From: Clostridia bacterium
GTDB lineage: Bacteria; Bacillota; Clostridia; Christensenellales; Pumilibacteraceae
Length of the DNA: 64,000 nt
NCBI GenBank assembly: GCA_022791055.1
Contig: JAAVYI010000039.1
Span: 1 to 64,000 of the forward strand
Reading direction: 5' to 3'
Shown piece after piece: positions 1-6,368 of the stretch. The first letter of the stretch is position 1; each line of letters begins with the position of its first letter. The translations under genes and the position numbers were made by a program. A model generated the notes under the pieces. That model made no database searches. It was not told the DNA's origin and worked only from the letters and a program-made list of their open reading frames with translations.

Positions 1-168
1 CTTTACAATGTCCCCCTCCCTGCAGTTTTTACAGGGTCTGTCAACATAATGCCATTCACCGCAACTTTCGCATTTGACAATTTTACCGTTATCTTTTTCG
101 GCTTGGTGTTCTCTGCAAAAAACATAAGTCCCTGTTGGTTTCCCACAAATTACGCAAGTTTTTCCCAT
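1..168 (-). CDS. Zinc-ribbon-like protein, N-terminal fragment (cut by window start)
   Basis: The ATG at 168-166 is preceded by an AAAGGGGT Shine-Dalgarno (176-183 region). The frame is open to base 1, so only the first 56 residues are visible. They carry CxxC pairs (CVIC near residue 5, CESC near 33, CKNC near 46) and a C-x-x-H-like pair, which suggests one or two structural zinc sites. I do not recognise the family. The gene is read away from the neighbouring small genes and has its own promoter (200-228). It sits at the edge of the mobile-looking segment, and its AT-rich codon use differs from the core genes further on. Confidence 0.6.
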   Translation of the reverse strand, partial: MGKTCVICGKPTGTYVFCREHQAEKDNGKIVKCESCGEWHYVDRPCKNCREGDIVK

Positions 169-199
169 AGTTATGTACCCCTTTGTATATAATGCTAAC

Positions 200-228
200 A
201 GTATACCATAAAATTACAGGATTAGCAA
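200..228 (-). promoter_or_regulatory. Sigma-A promoter for the zinc-ribbon gene
   Basis: On the minus strand TTGCTA, a 17-base spacer and TATACT precede the gene at 168. Spacing is ideal and the implied leader is about 25 bases. Seen directly; activity is inferred. Confidence 0.6.
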
Positions 229-414
229 GTAATAAACCGCAAGTGTGTCCGGTTTGCGCCGGTCGAGCGTAGCGAAGTCGGGTGCGCGAAGTGGTGTTTG
301 CGACTGCCGACCGTGCCGATCGGCGAGCTTGCAAGTCCGTTTGACGCGGTCGACATAAAAGCAAACGAAAACGCCGCGCGTATACGGGCGTGGCTTAGGG
401 CTTTAGGGCTACAC

Positions 415-445
415 AAAAAGGACGATCCCCCGACCGTCCTTTTAC
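415..445 (-). terminator. Rho-independent terminator
   Basis: An AAAGGAC/GTCCTTT stem with a C/G-rich loop is flanked by A and T runs on both sides, so it can work in both directions. It lies just after the stop of the 454-669 gene. The stretch between it and the promoter at 200 (about 230-414) is GC-rich and holds no gene I can support. Confidence 0.65.
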
Positions 446-453
446 TTCTTGCT

Positions 454-669
454 TTAATAAACTTCATCTGCCGATTTCAAAAAGCACATATCTTCGGCAT
501 TCATAAATAAGTCTTTTTCCGTCATCTTCGGCAATTCACACAAATCAATATAACTTACATCAAGCACTAATACGTTATGTTCTGCTTCTTTAATGTGGCC
601 ATCGCGGTTATCCAGTATATATAATACATACTTGTTACCGATTACTAAAAACTGCTTTTGAGCTTTCAT
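454..669 (-). CDS. Hypothetical protein, 71 aa
   Basis: A small soluble protein of unknown function. It begins MKAQKQFLVIGNKYVLYILD, which suggests a beta-rich N-terminal half, followed by an acidic C-terminal half. There is no signal peptide or membrane segment. It is the last gene of a minus-strand run of small genes (2404 down to 454) behind the promoter at 2455-2483, and a terminator follows it at 415-445. Position and composition suggest mobile-element cargo. I recognise no family. Confidence 0.55.
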   Translation of the reverse strand: MKAQKQFLVIGNKYVLYILDNRDGHIKEAEHNVLVLDVSYIDLCELPKMTEKDLFMNAEDMCFLKSADEVY

Positions 670-678
670 TTTAATACC

Positions 679-882
679 TCACTTATTCAAAACGTTTTCT
701 TCGAGCAAATAGTCAATCTGCTCTATAATCGATTGCACAACCAAATTGTATTGAATGGCCGCGCAAAACCACTTTAATGCTGTTTTATCAGATACTTCAT
801 AGCGGTCGGCCAGTGCGTCGACAATGCTTTCGATGTCGATTCTGTTTTCGCCTTGAATTTTCAATAGTCCGTTTCTTTCCAT
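679..882 (-). CDS. Hypothetical protein, 67 aa
   Basis: A small, probably all-helical protein. The sequence has regularly spaced hydrophobics, for example around residues 15-30 and 40-62, and ends in LLEENVLNK. A good AGAGGTAAAGGAAC-type ribosome site lies just upstream of the ATG at 882. It is part of the same minus-strand run as its neighbours, with a gap of about 10 bases to the next gene. No family recognised. Confidence 0.55.
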   Translation of the reverse strand: MERNGLLKIQGENRIDIESIVDALADRYEVSDKTALKWFCAAIQYNLVVQSIIEQIDYLLEENVLNK

Positions 883-904
883 GTTCCTTTACCTCTCTTT
901 TTAA

Positions 905-1111
905 TCAATAGAACTCTGCGAATGCCATTGCTAATTCTTGATAACAAGCGTCCGTATACTCGTCATAGAATTTTGCCCACTTTATTATATCTTGTGTATC
1001 CATTTTCCGCACACTTTCTTCGGCGTCTGCCATGGTCGTTTGCGGATAATTTACCATAATGCCCAATACTGCTTTGTCAAAATCTTGACAGCTTTTAATT
1101 GTATTTTCCAT
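905..1111 (-). CDS. Hypothetical protein, 68 aa
   Basis: A small acidic helical protein with several aromatic residues in the C-terminal half (WAKFYDEYTDACYQELAMAF). The ATG at 1111 follows an AGAGGTAAAGAAAC ribosome site and lies only 6 bases after the stop of the 155-aa gene, so the two are probably co-translated. No signal peptide and no recognised domain. Likely mobile-element cargo by context only. Confidence 0.55.
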   Translation of the reverse strand: MENTIKSCQDFDKAVLGIMVNYPQTTMADAEESVRKMDTQDIIKWAKFYDEYTDACYQELAMAFAEFY

Positions 1112-1117
1112 GTTTCT

Positions 1118-1585
1118 TTACCTCTCCCATTTAGATTTATTGATGTCTTTTTCGGTCGGTATATTCGGGTACAGCTTTTTCAGCTCCTCGAATCGGGCTA
1201 TTGCCTTGTGCCGTTCTTTCCCCTCGTACCGTTCTTGTAATAACTGCATCGGCGCGGCGTTCTGAACGTCGGGCGTTTTCTGTATCTCGACGAAATAAAA
1301 CTTTTTATTGTTGTAGTAGTTGACTTCCCGCCATATTTTCAGCAGTAAGCTGTACCCACACCCGAAAAATGCTTGCGCCCGTTCGTGCAATTTGCGGCGG
1401 TATTCCTGCAACAGTTCGACTACTTGCAATAACTCGGCGATGTCCCGTTGCGCTTTTTTGTCTGCGTGCTGTATATCTTCTATCCGTCGAATACAGTCCG
1501 CGCGCGTATAGTAAAAATGCTTTGTCGCGTTCCATTCGTCGGACGGGTGTCCGTATCTGTTGAAAAGGTCGTCTAATGTTGCCAT
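1118..1585 (-). CDS. Hypothetical protein, 155 aa
   Basis: A soluble, charge-rich protein. Residues 30-75 are a long helical, coiled-coil-like stretch with IEDIQHADKKAQRDIAELL. A central aromatic patch (WREVNYYNNKKFYFVE) follows, then a basic C-terminus. It lies between the J-domain gene and three very small genes in one minus-strand run. I do not recognise a family. Proteins of this style, beside J-domain proteins, are common on integrative elements and phage-like regions of gut Firmicutes, which is an inference from general experience. Confidence 0.6.
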   Translation of the reverse strand: MATLDDLFNRYGHPSDEWNATKHFYYTRADCIRRIEDIQHADKKAQRDIAELLQVVELLQEYRRKLHERAQAFFGCGYSLLLKIWREVNYYNNKKFYFVEIQKTPDVQNAAPMQLLQERYEGKERHKAIARFEELKKLYPNIPTEKDINKSKWER

Positions 1586-1614
1586 GTCCTCGCGCTCCTT
1601 TGGTCGTAGGCGGC

Positions 1615-2094
1615 TTATACAGCCGCCTGTAACCTTTTCTTTTCTTCTTCCTTGATTATCTCCGAACCGTGCAACCGCCGTATTTCTTCGAGCGTCAAGC
1701 GGTGTTTATTTTCGGTCGGCTTATCCGTCCATGCCCACGCCTTTTTGCTACTGCACCAAAAGAAACCAAGGCTTTTTAGCTCCTGCCGATATGCGTAGGC
1801 ATTGAACACACACAGCCACGACCCGCATAGCTCGATTGTGCAATCGAACGATATAATCGCGTCGATGATCGCGCGGAAGTTGTCGGGAACGTCGGCCGCC
1901 TGCTCCTTGGTGTACGTCTTGCCGTCGGCCGTTTCGTGCACGTTCTTAACCGTCGCAAACAGTACGTCATACTCGGCGTTAATGGCTTGCATATCTTCTA
2001 CCCTGCCACCCCTGTCGGGGTGGTACTCAAACGCCAGCTTTTTGTACTGCCGTTTCAGTTCCTCGACTGTTTTTACGTCTTTAAAGTATTTCAT
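1615..2094 (-). CDS. J-domain (DnaJ-like) protein, 159 aa
   Basis: The N-terminus is a J domain: helix II LKRQYKKLAFEYHPDRGG with the invariant HPD at residues 25-27, then helix III (MQAINAEYDVLF). J domains stimulate Hsp70 (DnaK) ATPase activity. There is no G/F region, zinc-finger centre or C-terminal substrate domain, so this is not DnaJ itself. Residues 85-159 are a separate unknown domain with a Trp-rich segment (FFWCSSKKAWAWTDKP). Such short J proteins are typical of mobile elements, where they may recruit host DnaK for replication or transfer. The gene sits in the minus-strand run behind the 2455-2483 promoter. Confidence 0.8.
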   Translation of the reverse strand: MKYFKDVKTVEELKRQYKKLAFEYHPDRGGRVEDMQAINAEYDVLFATVKNVHETADGKTYTKEQAADVPDNFRAIIDAIISFDCTIELCGSWLCVFNAYAYRQELKSLGFFWCSSKKAWAWTDKPTENKHRLTLEEIRRLHGSEIIKEEEKKRLQAAV

Positions 2095-2146
2095 ATCCGT
2101 AACCCCTTTCCCGCGGACTTATGCCGCCGCGGGTCGGCGTAATGTC

Positions 2147-2404
2147 TTAAGCGTTATCATACAGGCGTTGCACAAGCGCGCATATTATGTCCGTTTCCAC
2201 TTCGCCGAACGTCCCCGTTCGCTGTCCTCGCAATACCTTGCGAATAATGTCAACGTCTATCGGGAATTGCTCCGTTACGTCCTTGATACGGACAAATTCG
2301 CCGTTCCCGCCGTATATCTCTTTCAACTGCTTGACGTTTTTTGCTGGTCTTACACACTTAAATACGTGTTCTCTGTCCTCGATTATCATTTCGTATGCTT
2401 TCAT
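2147..2404 (-). CDS. Hypothetical protein, 85 aa, first gene of the mobile run
   Basis: I start this gene at the ATG at 2404-2402 because AAAGGAGAT lies 6 bases upstream. An upstream in-frame ATG 11 codons earlier has no ribosome site. The product is soluble, with a mixed alpha/beta look and a C-terminal half (TEQFPIDVDIIRKVLRGQRTGTF) that might be a small helix-turn-helix. It is the first gene after a perfect promoter that carries a palindromic operator, so it is probably repressed by the divergent XRE protein. Function unknown. Confidence 0.65.
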   Translation of the reverse strand: MKAYEMIIEDREHVFKCVRPAKNVKQLKEIYGGNGEFVRIKDVTEQFPIDVDIIRKVLRGQRTGTFGEVETDIICALVQRLYDNA

Positions 2405-2454
2405 TCTTCTATCTCCTTTGGCTGTTATGGGTGCCACCTCTTTATTACACTATT

Positions 2455-2483
2455 ATTATACAACTTTTTAGTTGTATTGTCAA
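2455..2483 (-). promoter_or_regulatory. Repressible promoter of the mobile gene run, with palindromic operator
   Basis: The minus strand reads TTGACA (2483-2478), a 17-base spacer and TATAAT (2460-2455). The spacer is almost entirely a perfect palindrome, ATACAACT-TTTT-AGTTGTAT (2458-2477). Two imperfect relatives of the same site (CAAC, then 5-7 bases, then ATTGT) follow at about 2480-2497 and 2511-2527. A repressor bound there would block RNA polymerase. The layout is that of a Cro/CI-type switch. Confidence 0.75.
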
Positions 2484-2544
2484 CCGTTTTATTGTCTTTT
2501 TCGTAAAATTATCAACTTTTTTATTGTAAATATGCCGTAAATGG

Positions 2545-2573
2545 TTGACATATTCGCCGTTATGTTGTACAAT
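2545..2573 (+). promoter_or_regulatory. Promoter of the XRE repressor gene
   Basis: TTGACA (2545-2550), a 17-base spacer and TACAAT (2568-2573). It diverges from the 2455-2483 promoter, with the three operator-like repeats between the two. This placement rules out translation starting at the ATG at 2541, which lies upstream of the transcript start. Confidence 0.7.
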
Positions 2574-2591
2574 CGTCACGAGGTGTCCGAA

Positions 2592-2804
2592 ATGATTAAC
2601 TTAACCGAAAAATTGAAGATCGCCATGTTAAAACTAAACCTTACACAACTACAATTAGCTGAACGCACGGAACAATCGCAACAAAACCTTTCTAAAAAGA
2701 TCGCTGCAAATAACTTCAAGTTATCCGAGTATCAGCGCCTAGTCGAGGCGCTCGGCTGTACGCTAGAGATAAACATCGTACTGCCGAACGGAGACAAGCT
2801 CTGA
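2592..2804 (+). CDS. XRE-family helix-turn-helix repressor, 70 aa
   Basis: The protein begins MINLTEKLKIAMLKLNLTQL and has the classic XRE fold: helix 2 TQLQLAERTEQ and recognition helix QSQQNLSKKI, with a short C-terminal strand (LEINIVLPNGDKL). I place the start at the ATG at 2592, not the in-frame ATG at 2541, because the latter lies inside the promoter. An AGGTG ribosome site sits about 8 bases upstream. It most likely represses the divergent run of small genes by binding the CAAC...GTTG sites and may regulate itself. A terminator follows at 2824-2875. Confidence 0.8.
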   Translation: MINLTEKLKIAMLKLNLTQLQLAERTEQSQQNLSKKIAANNFKLSEYQRLVEALGCTLEINIVLPNGDKL

Positions 2805-2823
2805 CGGACGGGAAAAAGAATGC

Positions 2824-2875
2824 GGGCGCGGGACGTTCCAAGCGGTTTAGCGGAACGCCGCGCCCCTTTCTTTTT
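2824..2875 (+). terminator. Terminator of the XRE repressor gene
   Basis: A strong GC stem (GGGCGCGG-CGTTCC paired with GGAACG-CCGCGCCC, with a 2-base bulge) is followed by CCTTTCTTTTT. It starts 20 bases after the repressor stop codon. Confidence 0.75.
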
Positions 2876-2943
2876 CCGACGACCTCGATTCCCTACGGAC
2901 AGCCCGCCGCGCTCCGTTCCACCGCTATCCCCTTTTACAATGG

Positions 2944-2970
2944 GAGATGTAAGGCCTCGCCTTACATCTC
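2944..2970. repeat. 12-bp perfect hairpin upstream of the IS30 transposase
   Basis: Arms 2944-2955 and 2959-2970 are perfectly complementary (GAGATGTAAGGC and its complement) with a 3-base loop. There is no T run, so it is unlikely to be an ordinary terminator. It lies in the 334-base gene-free stretch 2805-3138, which otherwise holds the repressor terminator and the large palindrome at 2984-3098. Confidence 0.6.
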
Positions 2971-2983
2971 TTGTCGTGTCCAC

Positions 2984-3098
2984 ACCATATAGCGACGGTG
3001 GCTGTCAAGGGTTTAAGCGTAAAAAATTTTCGTATAAGCCACTGCATTATGCCGAAAATTTTTTACCGGCCCTTGACAGCCAACCGGCGCTATATGGT
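2984..3098. repeat. 115-base nested inverted repeat upstream of the IS30 transposase
   Basis: The outer arms, 2984-3011 and 3070-3098, are nearly complementary and include the ends ACCATATAGCG and CGCTATATGGT with TTGACAGCC facing inward on both strands. The inner arms 3019-3032 and 3053-3066 are a perfect 14-base pair (GTAAAAAATTTTCG). The loop is about 20 bases. It could form a long hairpin in DNA or RNA. It ends 40 bases before the transposase start and may be an element end, a transposase binding site or a regulatory hairpin. Confidence 0.7.
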
Positions 3099-3138
3099 AA
3101 ATGGGGAATAATTTACAGCAAAGGACGGTGTTATAACC

Positions 3139-4191
3139 ATGGGAACTATAGGAAGAAAGAATCTGACATACACACAACGCCTTATGCTCGAAGATTGTCT
3201 ACGGGCAAAGCTACACAAGAAAATCATTGCCGCAAAACTAGGCGTACATATTTCTACGGTATACCGCGAAATACAGCGCGGGGCGTATCGCCACAGACAT
3301 AAGCAGACAGACATATACGGCGATGTAACCTACCGCTATGAAACGCGATACAGCCCCAATCTTGCCGAAGATAAATACCGTATCAATGTAACGAGCAAAG
3401 GTCTACCGCTTAAGATAGGCCATGATTACGAATTTGTCCGCTACGTCGAAAAACGCGTTTTATTCGACCGTTTGTCGCCTTGTGCCGTGCTCGGCGAGAT
3501 TAAGCGTAAAAAGCTGTTTCACACCGACATCAGCAAAACTACGCTGTATCGGTATATTGAACTGGGCATATTTCCGCATATCTCTATGTCGGATTTGCCT
3601 ATGTTCCGACGTAAAAAGCGATACCGCAAGGCCGTCGCTAAGCGACCGCCCAAAGGTACGAGTATAGAAAAACGCCCCGCTATGATAGCGGAGCGTAATT
3701 GTTTCGGACATTGGGAAATGGATTGCGTTGTCGGTAAACAACGCACGAAAAACGTTTTACTGGTATTGACCGAACGGTTGACACGCTACGAAGTTATTTT
3801 TCGTATGCCGAACAAAAAGCCGCCTAGCGTCGTCCACTGTTTGAATAAACTCGAATACCGATTCGGCAAAAAGTACCGTCACATTTTCAAAAGCATTACC
3901 GTTGACAATGGCGTTGAGTTTTCCGACTGTGCGGGTATGCAAAAATCCATGTTCGGCGGCAAACGCACTGCGGTGTACTACTGTCACCCGTATACGTCGA
4001 GTGAACGCGGGACAAACGAACGAATCAATCGCGACATTCGGCGGTGGTTTCCCAAAGGTACGGACTTTTCCAAACATAGCGATGAAGAAGTACAACAACT
4101 AGAAAACTGGGTCAACGACTATCCTCGCGAAGTCTTGGCGTTCGCCACCCCTGCCGAACTGTTCGCCCAACATCTTGCCGCCCTCGGCTAA
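3139..4191 (+). CDS. IS30-family transposase, 350 aa
   Basis: The N-terminus is an IS30-type helix-turn-helix (YTQRLMLEDCLRA, then AAKLGVHISTVYREIQRG). The C-terminal half is an integrase-type DDE core with Asp in EMDCVVG (about residue 195), Asp in TVDNG (about 255) and Glu in TNERINRDIRRWFPKGTDF (about 293). The spacing and the NERINxxIRRWFPKGTDF block are diagnostic of IS30. The reading frame looks intact, so the enzyme may be active. Start ATG 3139 follows AAAGGA at a slightly long distance. I could not identify matching terminal inverted repeats with confidence. The palindromes at 2984-3098 and 4280-4313 are candidates for the element's ends. Confidence 0.9.
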   Translation: MGTIGRKNLTYTQRLMLEDCLRAKLHKKIIAAKLGVHISTVYREIQRGAYRHRHKQTDIYGDVTYRYETRYSPNLAEDKYRINVTSKGLPLKIGHDYEFVRYVEKRVLFDRLSPCAVLGEIKRKKLFHTDISKTTLYRYIELGIFPHISMSDLPMFRRKKRYRKAVAKRPPKGTSIEKRPAMIAERNCFGHWEMDCVVGKQRTKNVLLVLTERLTRYEVIFRMPNKKPPSVVHCLNKLEYRFGKKYRHIFKSITVDNGVEFSDCAGMQKSMFGGKRTAVYYCHPYTSSERGTNERINRDIRRWFPKGTDFSKHSDEEVQQLENWVNDYPREVLAFATPAELFAQHLAALG

Positions 4192-4215
4192 AAGGAATTA
4201 GTTGTACCAACAACA

Positions 4216-4240
4216 AGCCGCTCTACATAGCGGCTGTTTT
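4216..4240 (+). terminator. Terminator after the transposase
   Basis: An AGCCGC/GCGGCT stem with an 8-base loop is followed by GTTTT, 25 bases after the transposase stop. Confidence 0.6.
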
Positions 4241-4279
4241 GCCGTTCCGCAATTTCGCCGCCCCGCCCGCGGCGGCGCG

Positions 4280-4313
4280 TTTTCCCCTGTCCCCAGCTGG
4301 GGACAGGGGAAAA
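4280..4313. repeat. Perfect 34-bp palindrome
   Basis: Bases 4280-4296 and 4297-4313 are exact reverse complements. The left half runs TTTTCCCCTGTCCCCAG and there is no spacer. It lies between the transposase and clpX. It ends in T and A runs, so it could act as a bidirectional terminator if extruded as RNA. It could also be an insertion-element end or a protein binding site. Confidence 0.7.
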
Positions 4314-4396
4314 CCTCTCCTCGTTCCCTCTCTATTCTACCAACTTCCCCGCCTCTACTTACTTTTTTCATCTTTTTCGCTCAAACTGCTTGACTT

Positions 4397-4427
4397 TTTA
4401 AAACGCTCCCCGAATCGAAGAGCGTTG
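4397..4427 (-). terminator. Terminator of the tig-clpP-clpX operon
   Basis: On the minus strand AACGCTC...GAGCGTT is followed by TTTAAAAA, 30-55 bases after the clpX stop. This marks the inner border of the mobile-like segment. Confidence 0.7.
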
Positions 4428-4453
4428 TATTTCTTGAAAGTGCAAAGCGGTTG

Positions 4454-5704
4454 TTACGCGATTTCTTGCCGCAAGGGCGCGCTTTTTTTGATGACCGTCG
4501 GCTTGCCGCCCCGAATGGTGTCACCGGTGATGACCACCTTTTCGATCTCCTTGTCGGTCGGCGTGGCAAACATCAAATCGAGCATACTGTTTTCCATGAT
4601 CGAGCGCAGTCCCCGCGCGCCGGTGTCCAGTTCGATCGCCTTGTCGGCCACCGCCTCGACAGCGTCGGGCATGATCTCCAATTCGACCCCGTCGATCTCG
4701 AACAGCTTTTGATACTGCTTGACAAGCGCGTCTTTCGGCTCGGTCAGAATGCGCACCAGCGCCTCTTTATTCAGCGAGTTCAAGCTGACGGTCACCGGCA
4801 AACGGCCGACAAATTCGGGGATCAGTCCGAATTTGATCAAGTCCTGCGGTTGCACGGCGTGCAAGTTGTTGGAACTTTCCAACTCGATCTTGGTCTTGAT
4901 ATTGCCGCCGAACCCGAACGACGCCGCATTCATACGCTTTTCGATGATCTTGTCAAGCCCGACGAACGCGCCGCCGAAAATGAACAAAATGTTGGTGGTG
5001 TCGATCTGTAAGCATTCCTGTTGCGGGTGCTTGCGTCCCCCTTGCGGCGGGACGTTGGCGACCGTCGATTCGACGATCTTTAAGAGCGCTTGTTGCACGC
5101 CCTCGCCCGATACGTCGCGCGTGATGCTGACATTTTCCGACTTGCGGGCGATCTTGTCGATCTCGTCGATATAGATAATGCCGCGCTGCGCTTTGTTGAT
5201 GTCGAAGTCGGCGTTTTGGATCAGTTTCAAAAGTACGTTTTCGACATCCTCGCCCACGTAGCCGGCCTCGGTCAACGTTGTAGCGTCGGACGCGGCAAAA
5301 GGCACGTTGAGGATCTTGGACAACGTTTGCGCCAACAACGTCTTGCCGCAGCCGGTAGGCCCGAGCATCAGAATGTTGCTTTTCTTCAGTTCGATACCGT
5401 CGTTTTTACCCTTATTTTTTGCGTTGTAGTCAATGCGCTTATAGTGGTTGTAAACCGCGACGCTCAGCACGCGTTTGGCCGCGTCCTGGCCGACGATGTA
5501 CTCGTCTAACCTACGCTTGATCTCCTCGGGTACGGGAAGATCGGCGGGCATGGCGGCCTCTTCGACCGTCGACTGCTTGATGACCTGATTGCAGATCTCG
5601 ATACACTCGTCGCAAATGAAAATATCGTCGGGGCCGGCGATCAGCTTGCCGACCTCCGATTTGACTTTACCGCAAAAGGAACACTGGGGTTCTGCCGTTC
5701 TCAA
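4454..5704 (-). CDS. clpX: ATP-dependent Clp protease ATP-binding subunit ClpX
   Basis: An AAA+ unfoldase that feeds substrates to ClpP. Visible features are the N-terminal zinc-binding domain with Cys 8, 11, 31 and 34; Walker A GPTGCGKT at 115-122; Walker B IIYIDEID; and the GYVGEDVE pore region. The length of 416 aa is normal. The start is TTG at 5704-5702, preceded by AGGAGAG, because no ATG fits. It lies 17 bases after clpP and is co-transcribed with tig and clpP. One oddity: the ClpP-docking IGF tripeptide appears as FGF (SFGFGG), with Phe in place of Ile. Confidence 0.97.
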   Translation of the reverse strand: MRTAEPQCSFCGKVKSEVGKLIAGPDDIFICDECIEICNQVIKQSTVEEAAMPADLPVPEEIKRRLDEYIVGQDAAKRVLSVAVYNHYKRIDYNAKNKGKNDGIELKKSNILMLGPTGCGKTLLAQTLSKILNVPFAASDATTLTEAGYVGEDVENVLLKLIQNADFDINKAQRGIIYIDEIDKIARKSENVSITRDVSGEGVQQALLKIVESTVANVPPQGGRKHPQQECLQIDTTNILFIFGGAFVGLDKIIEKRMNAASFGFGGNIKTKIELESSNNLHAVQPQDLIKFGLIPEFVGRLPVTVSLNSLNKEALVRILTEPKDALVKQYQKLFEIDGVELEIMPDAVEAVADKAIELDTGARGLRSIMENSMLDLMFATPTDKEIEKVVITGDTIRGGKPTVIKKSAPLRQEIA

Positions 5705-5721
5705 ATTCTCTCTCCTACTTA

Positions 5722-6315
5722 CTAAACTCTCTTGTCGAACACTCTGTCAATCAAACCGTATTTCTTTGCCTCGTCGGCGGTCATATAATGATCGCGGTCG
5801 ACGTCTTTTTCCACCTTTTCGATCGGCTGATTACAGTTGGCCGCCAAAATGCTGTTCATGCGCTTTTTGGTCTTGAGGATATGTTCGGCCTGGATGGCAA
5901 TGTCGCTCGCCTGTCCCTGCGCGCCGCCTAACGGCTGGTGGATCATGATCTCGCTGTTGGGGAGCGCATAGCGTTTGCCTTTCGCGCCGGACGACAGCAG
6001 GAACGCGCCCATCGACGCGGCCATGCCGACGCAAATCGTCGAAACGTCGCACTTGATATAGTTCATCGTGTCGTAAATGCCCATGCCCGCCGTCACGCTA
6101 CCGCCCGGGCTGTTGATGTACAGGCTGATGTCCTTTTCCGGATCCTTACCCTCGAGATAAATCAGCTGCGCAATGACGATGTCGGCCGATACGTCGTTGA
6201 CTTCACCGGTCAGGAAGATGATGCGATCTTCCAACAGGCGCGAATAGATGTCATACGAGCGTTCGCCGCGGTTGGTCTGCTCGACCACCATAGGCACGAG
6301 ATTGTTTTTAATCAT
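5722..6315 (-). CDS. clpP: ATP-dependent Clp protease proteolytic subunit ClpP
   Basis: The serine peptidase of the Clp complex, 197 aa, full length. The catalytic Ser is at 101 (GMAASMGAF) and His at 126 (MIHQPLGG), with the Asp in the [11 protein letters not shown] region. The substrate-groove GGSVTAG is present. ATG 6315 follows AGGAGCATAAAAAGT. It is the middle gene of tig-clpP-clpX, a common order in bacteria that links nascent-chain folding to protein turnover. There is no visible CtsR or heat-shock operator upstream. Expression probably comes from the tig promoter. Confidence 0.97.
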   Translation of the reverse strand: MIKNNLVPMVVEQTNRGERSYDIYSRLLEDRIIFLTGEVNDVSADIVIAQLIYLEGKDPEKDISLYINSPGGSVTAGMGIYDTMNYIKCDVSTICVGMAASMGAFLLSSGAKGKRYALPNSEIMIHQPLGGAQGQASDIAIQAEHILKTKKRMNSILAANCNQPIEKVEKDVDRDHYMTADEAKKYGLIDRVFDKRV

Positions 6316-6368
6316 ACTTTTTATGCTCCTAAAATCGTTATTGCCGCATACGCACAGCGCGACTTACT

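Noticed and set aside
298..510. Open frame of 70 codons on the plus strand
   Set aside because: No ribosome site, overlaps the terminator at 415-445 and the 3' end of a minus-strand gene, and the product looks like random translation.
1802..2506. 234-codon open frame opposite the J-domain gene
   Set aside because: It runs antisense to the J-domain and 85-aa genes, crosses the promoter and operator region and has no recognisable domain.
2541..2591. Upstream start for the XRE repressor (17 extra residues)
   Set aside because: The ATG lies ahead of the transcript start implied by the TTGACA-17-TACAAT promoter, and the extra residues do not fit the family.
2820..3302. 160-codon open frame ahead of the transposase
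   Set aside because: It begins inside the repressor terminator, crosses both palindromes and overlaps the transposase in another frame.
4280..4313. Palindrome as a LexA or other known operator
   Set aside because: It matches no operator consensus I know and is longer than typical repressor sites.
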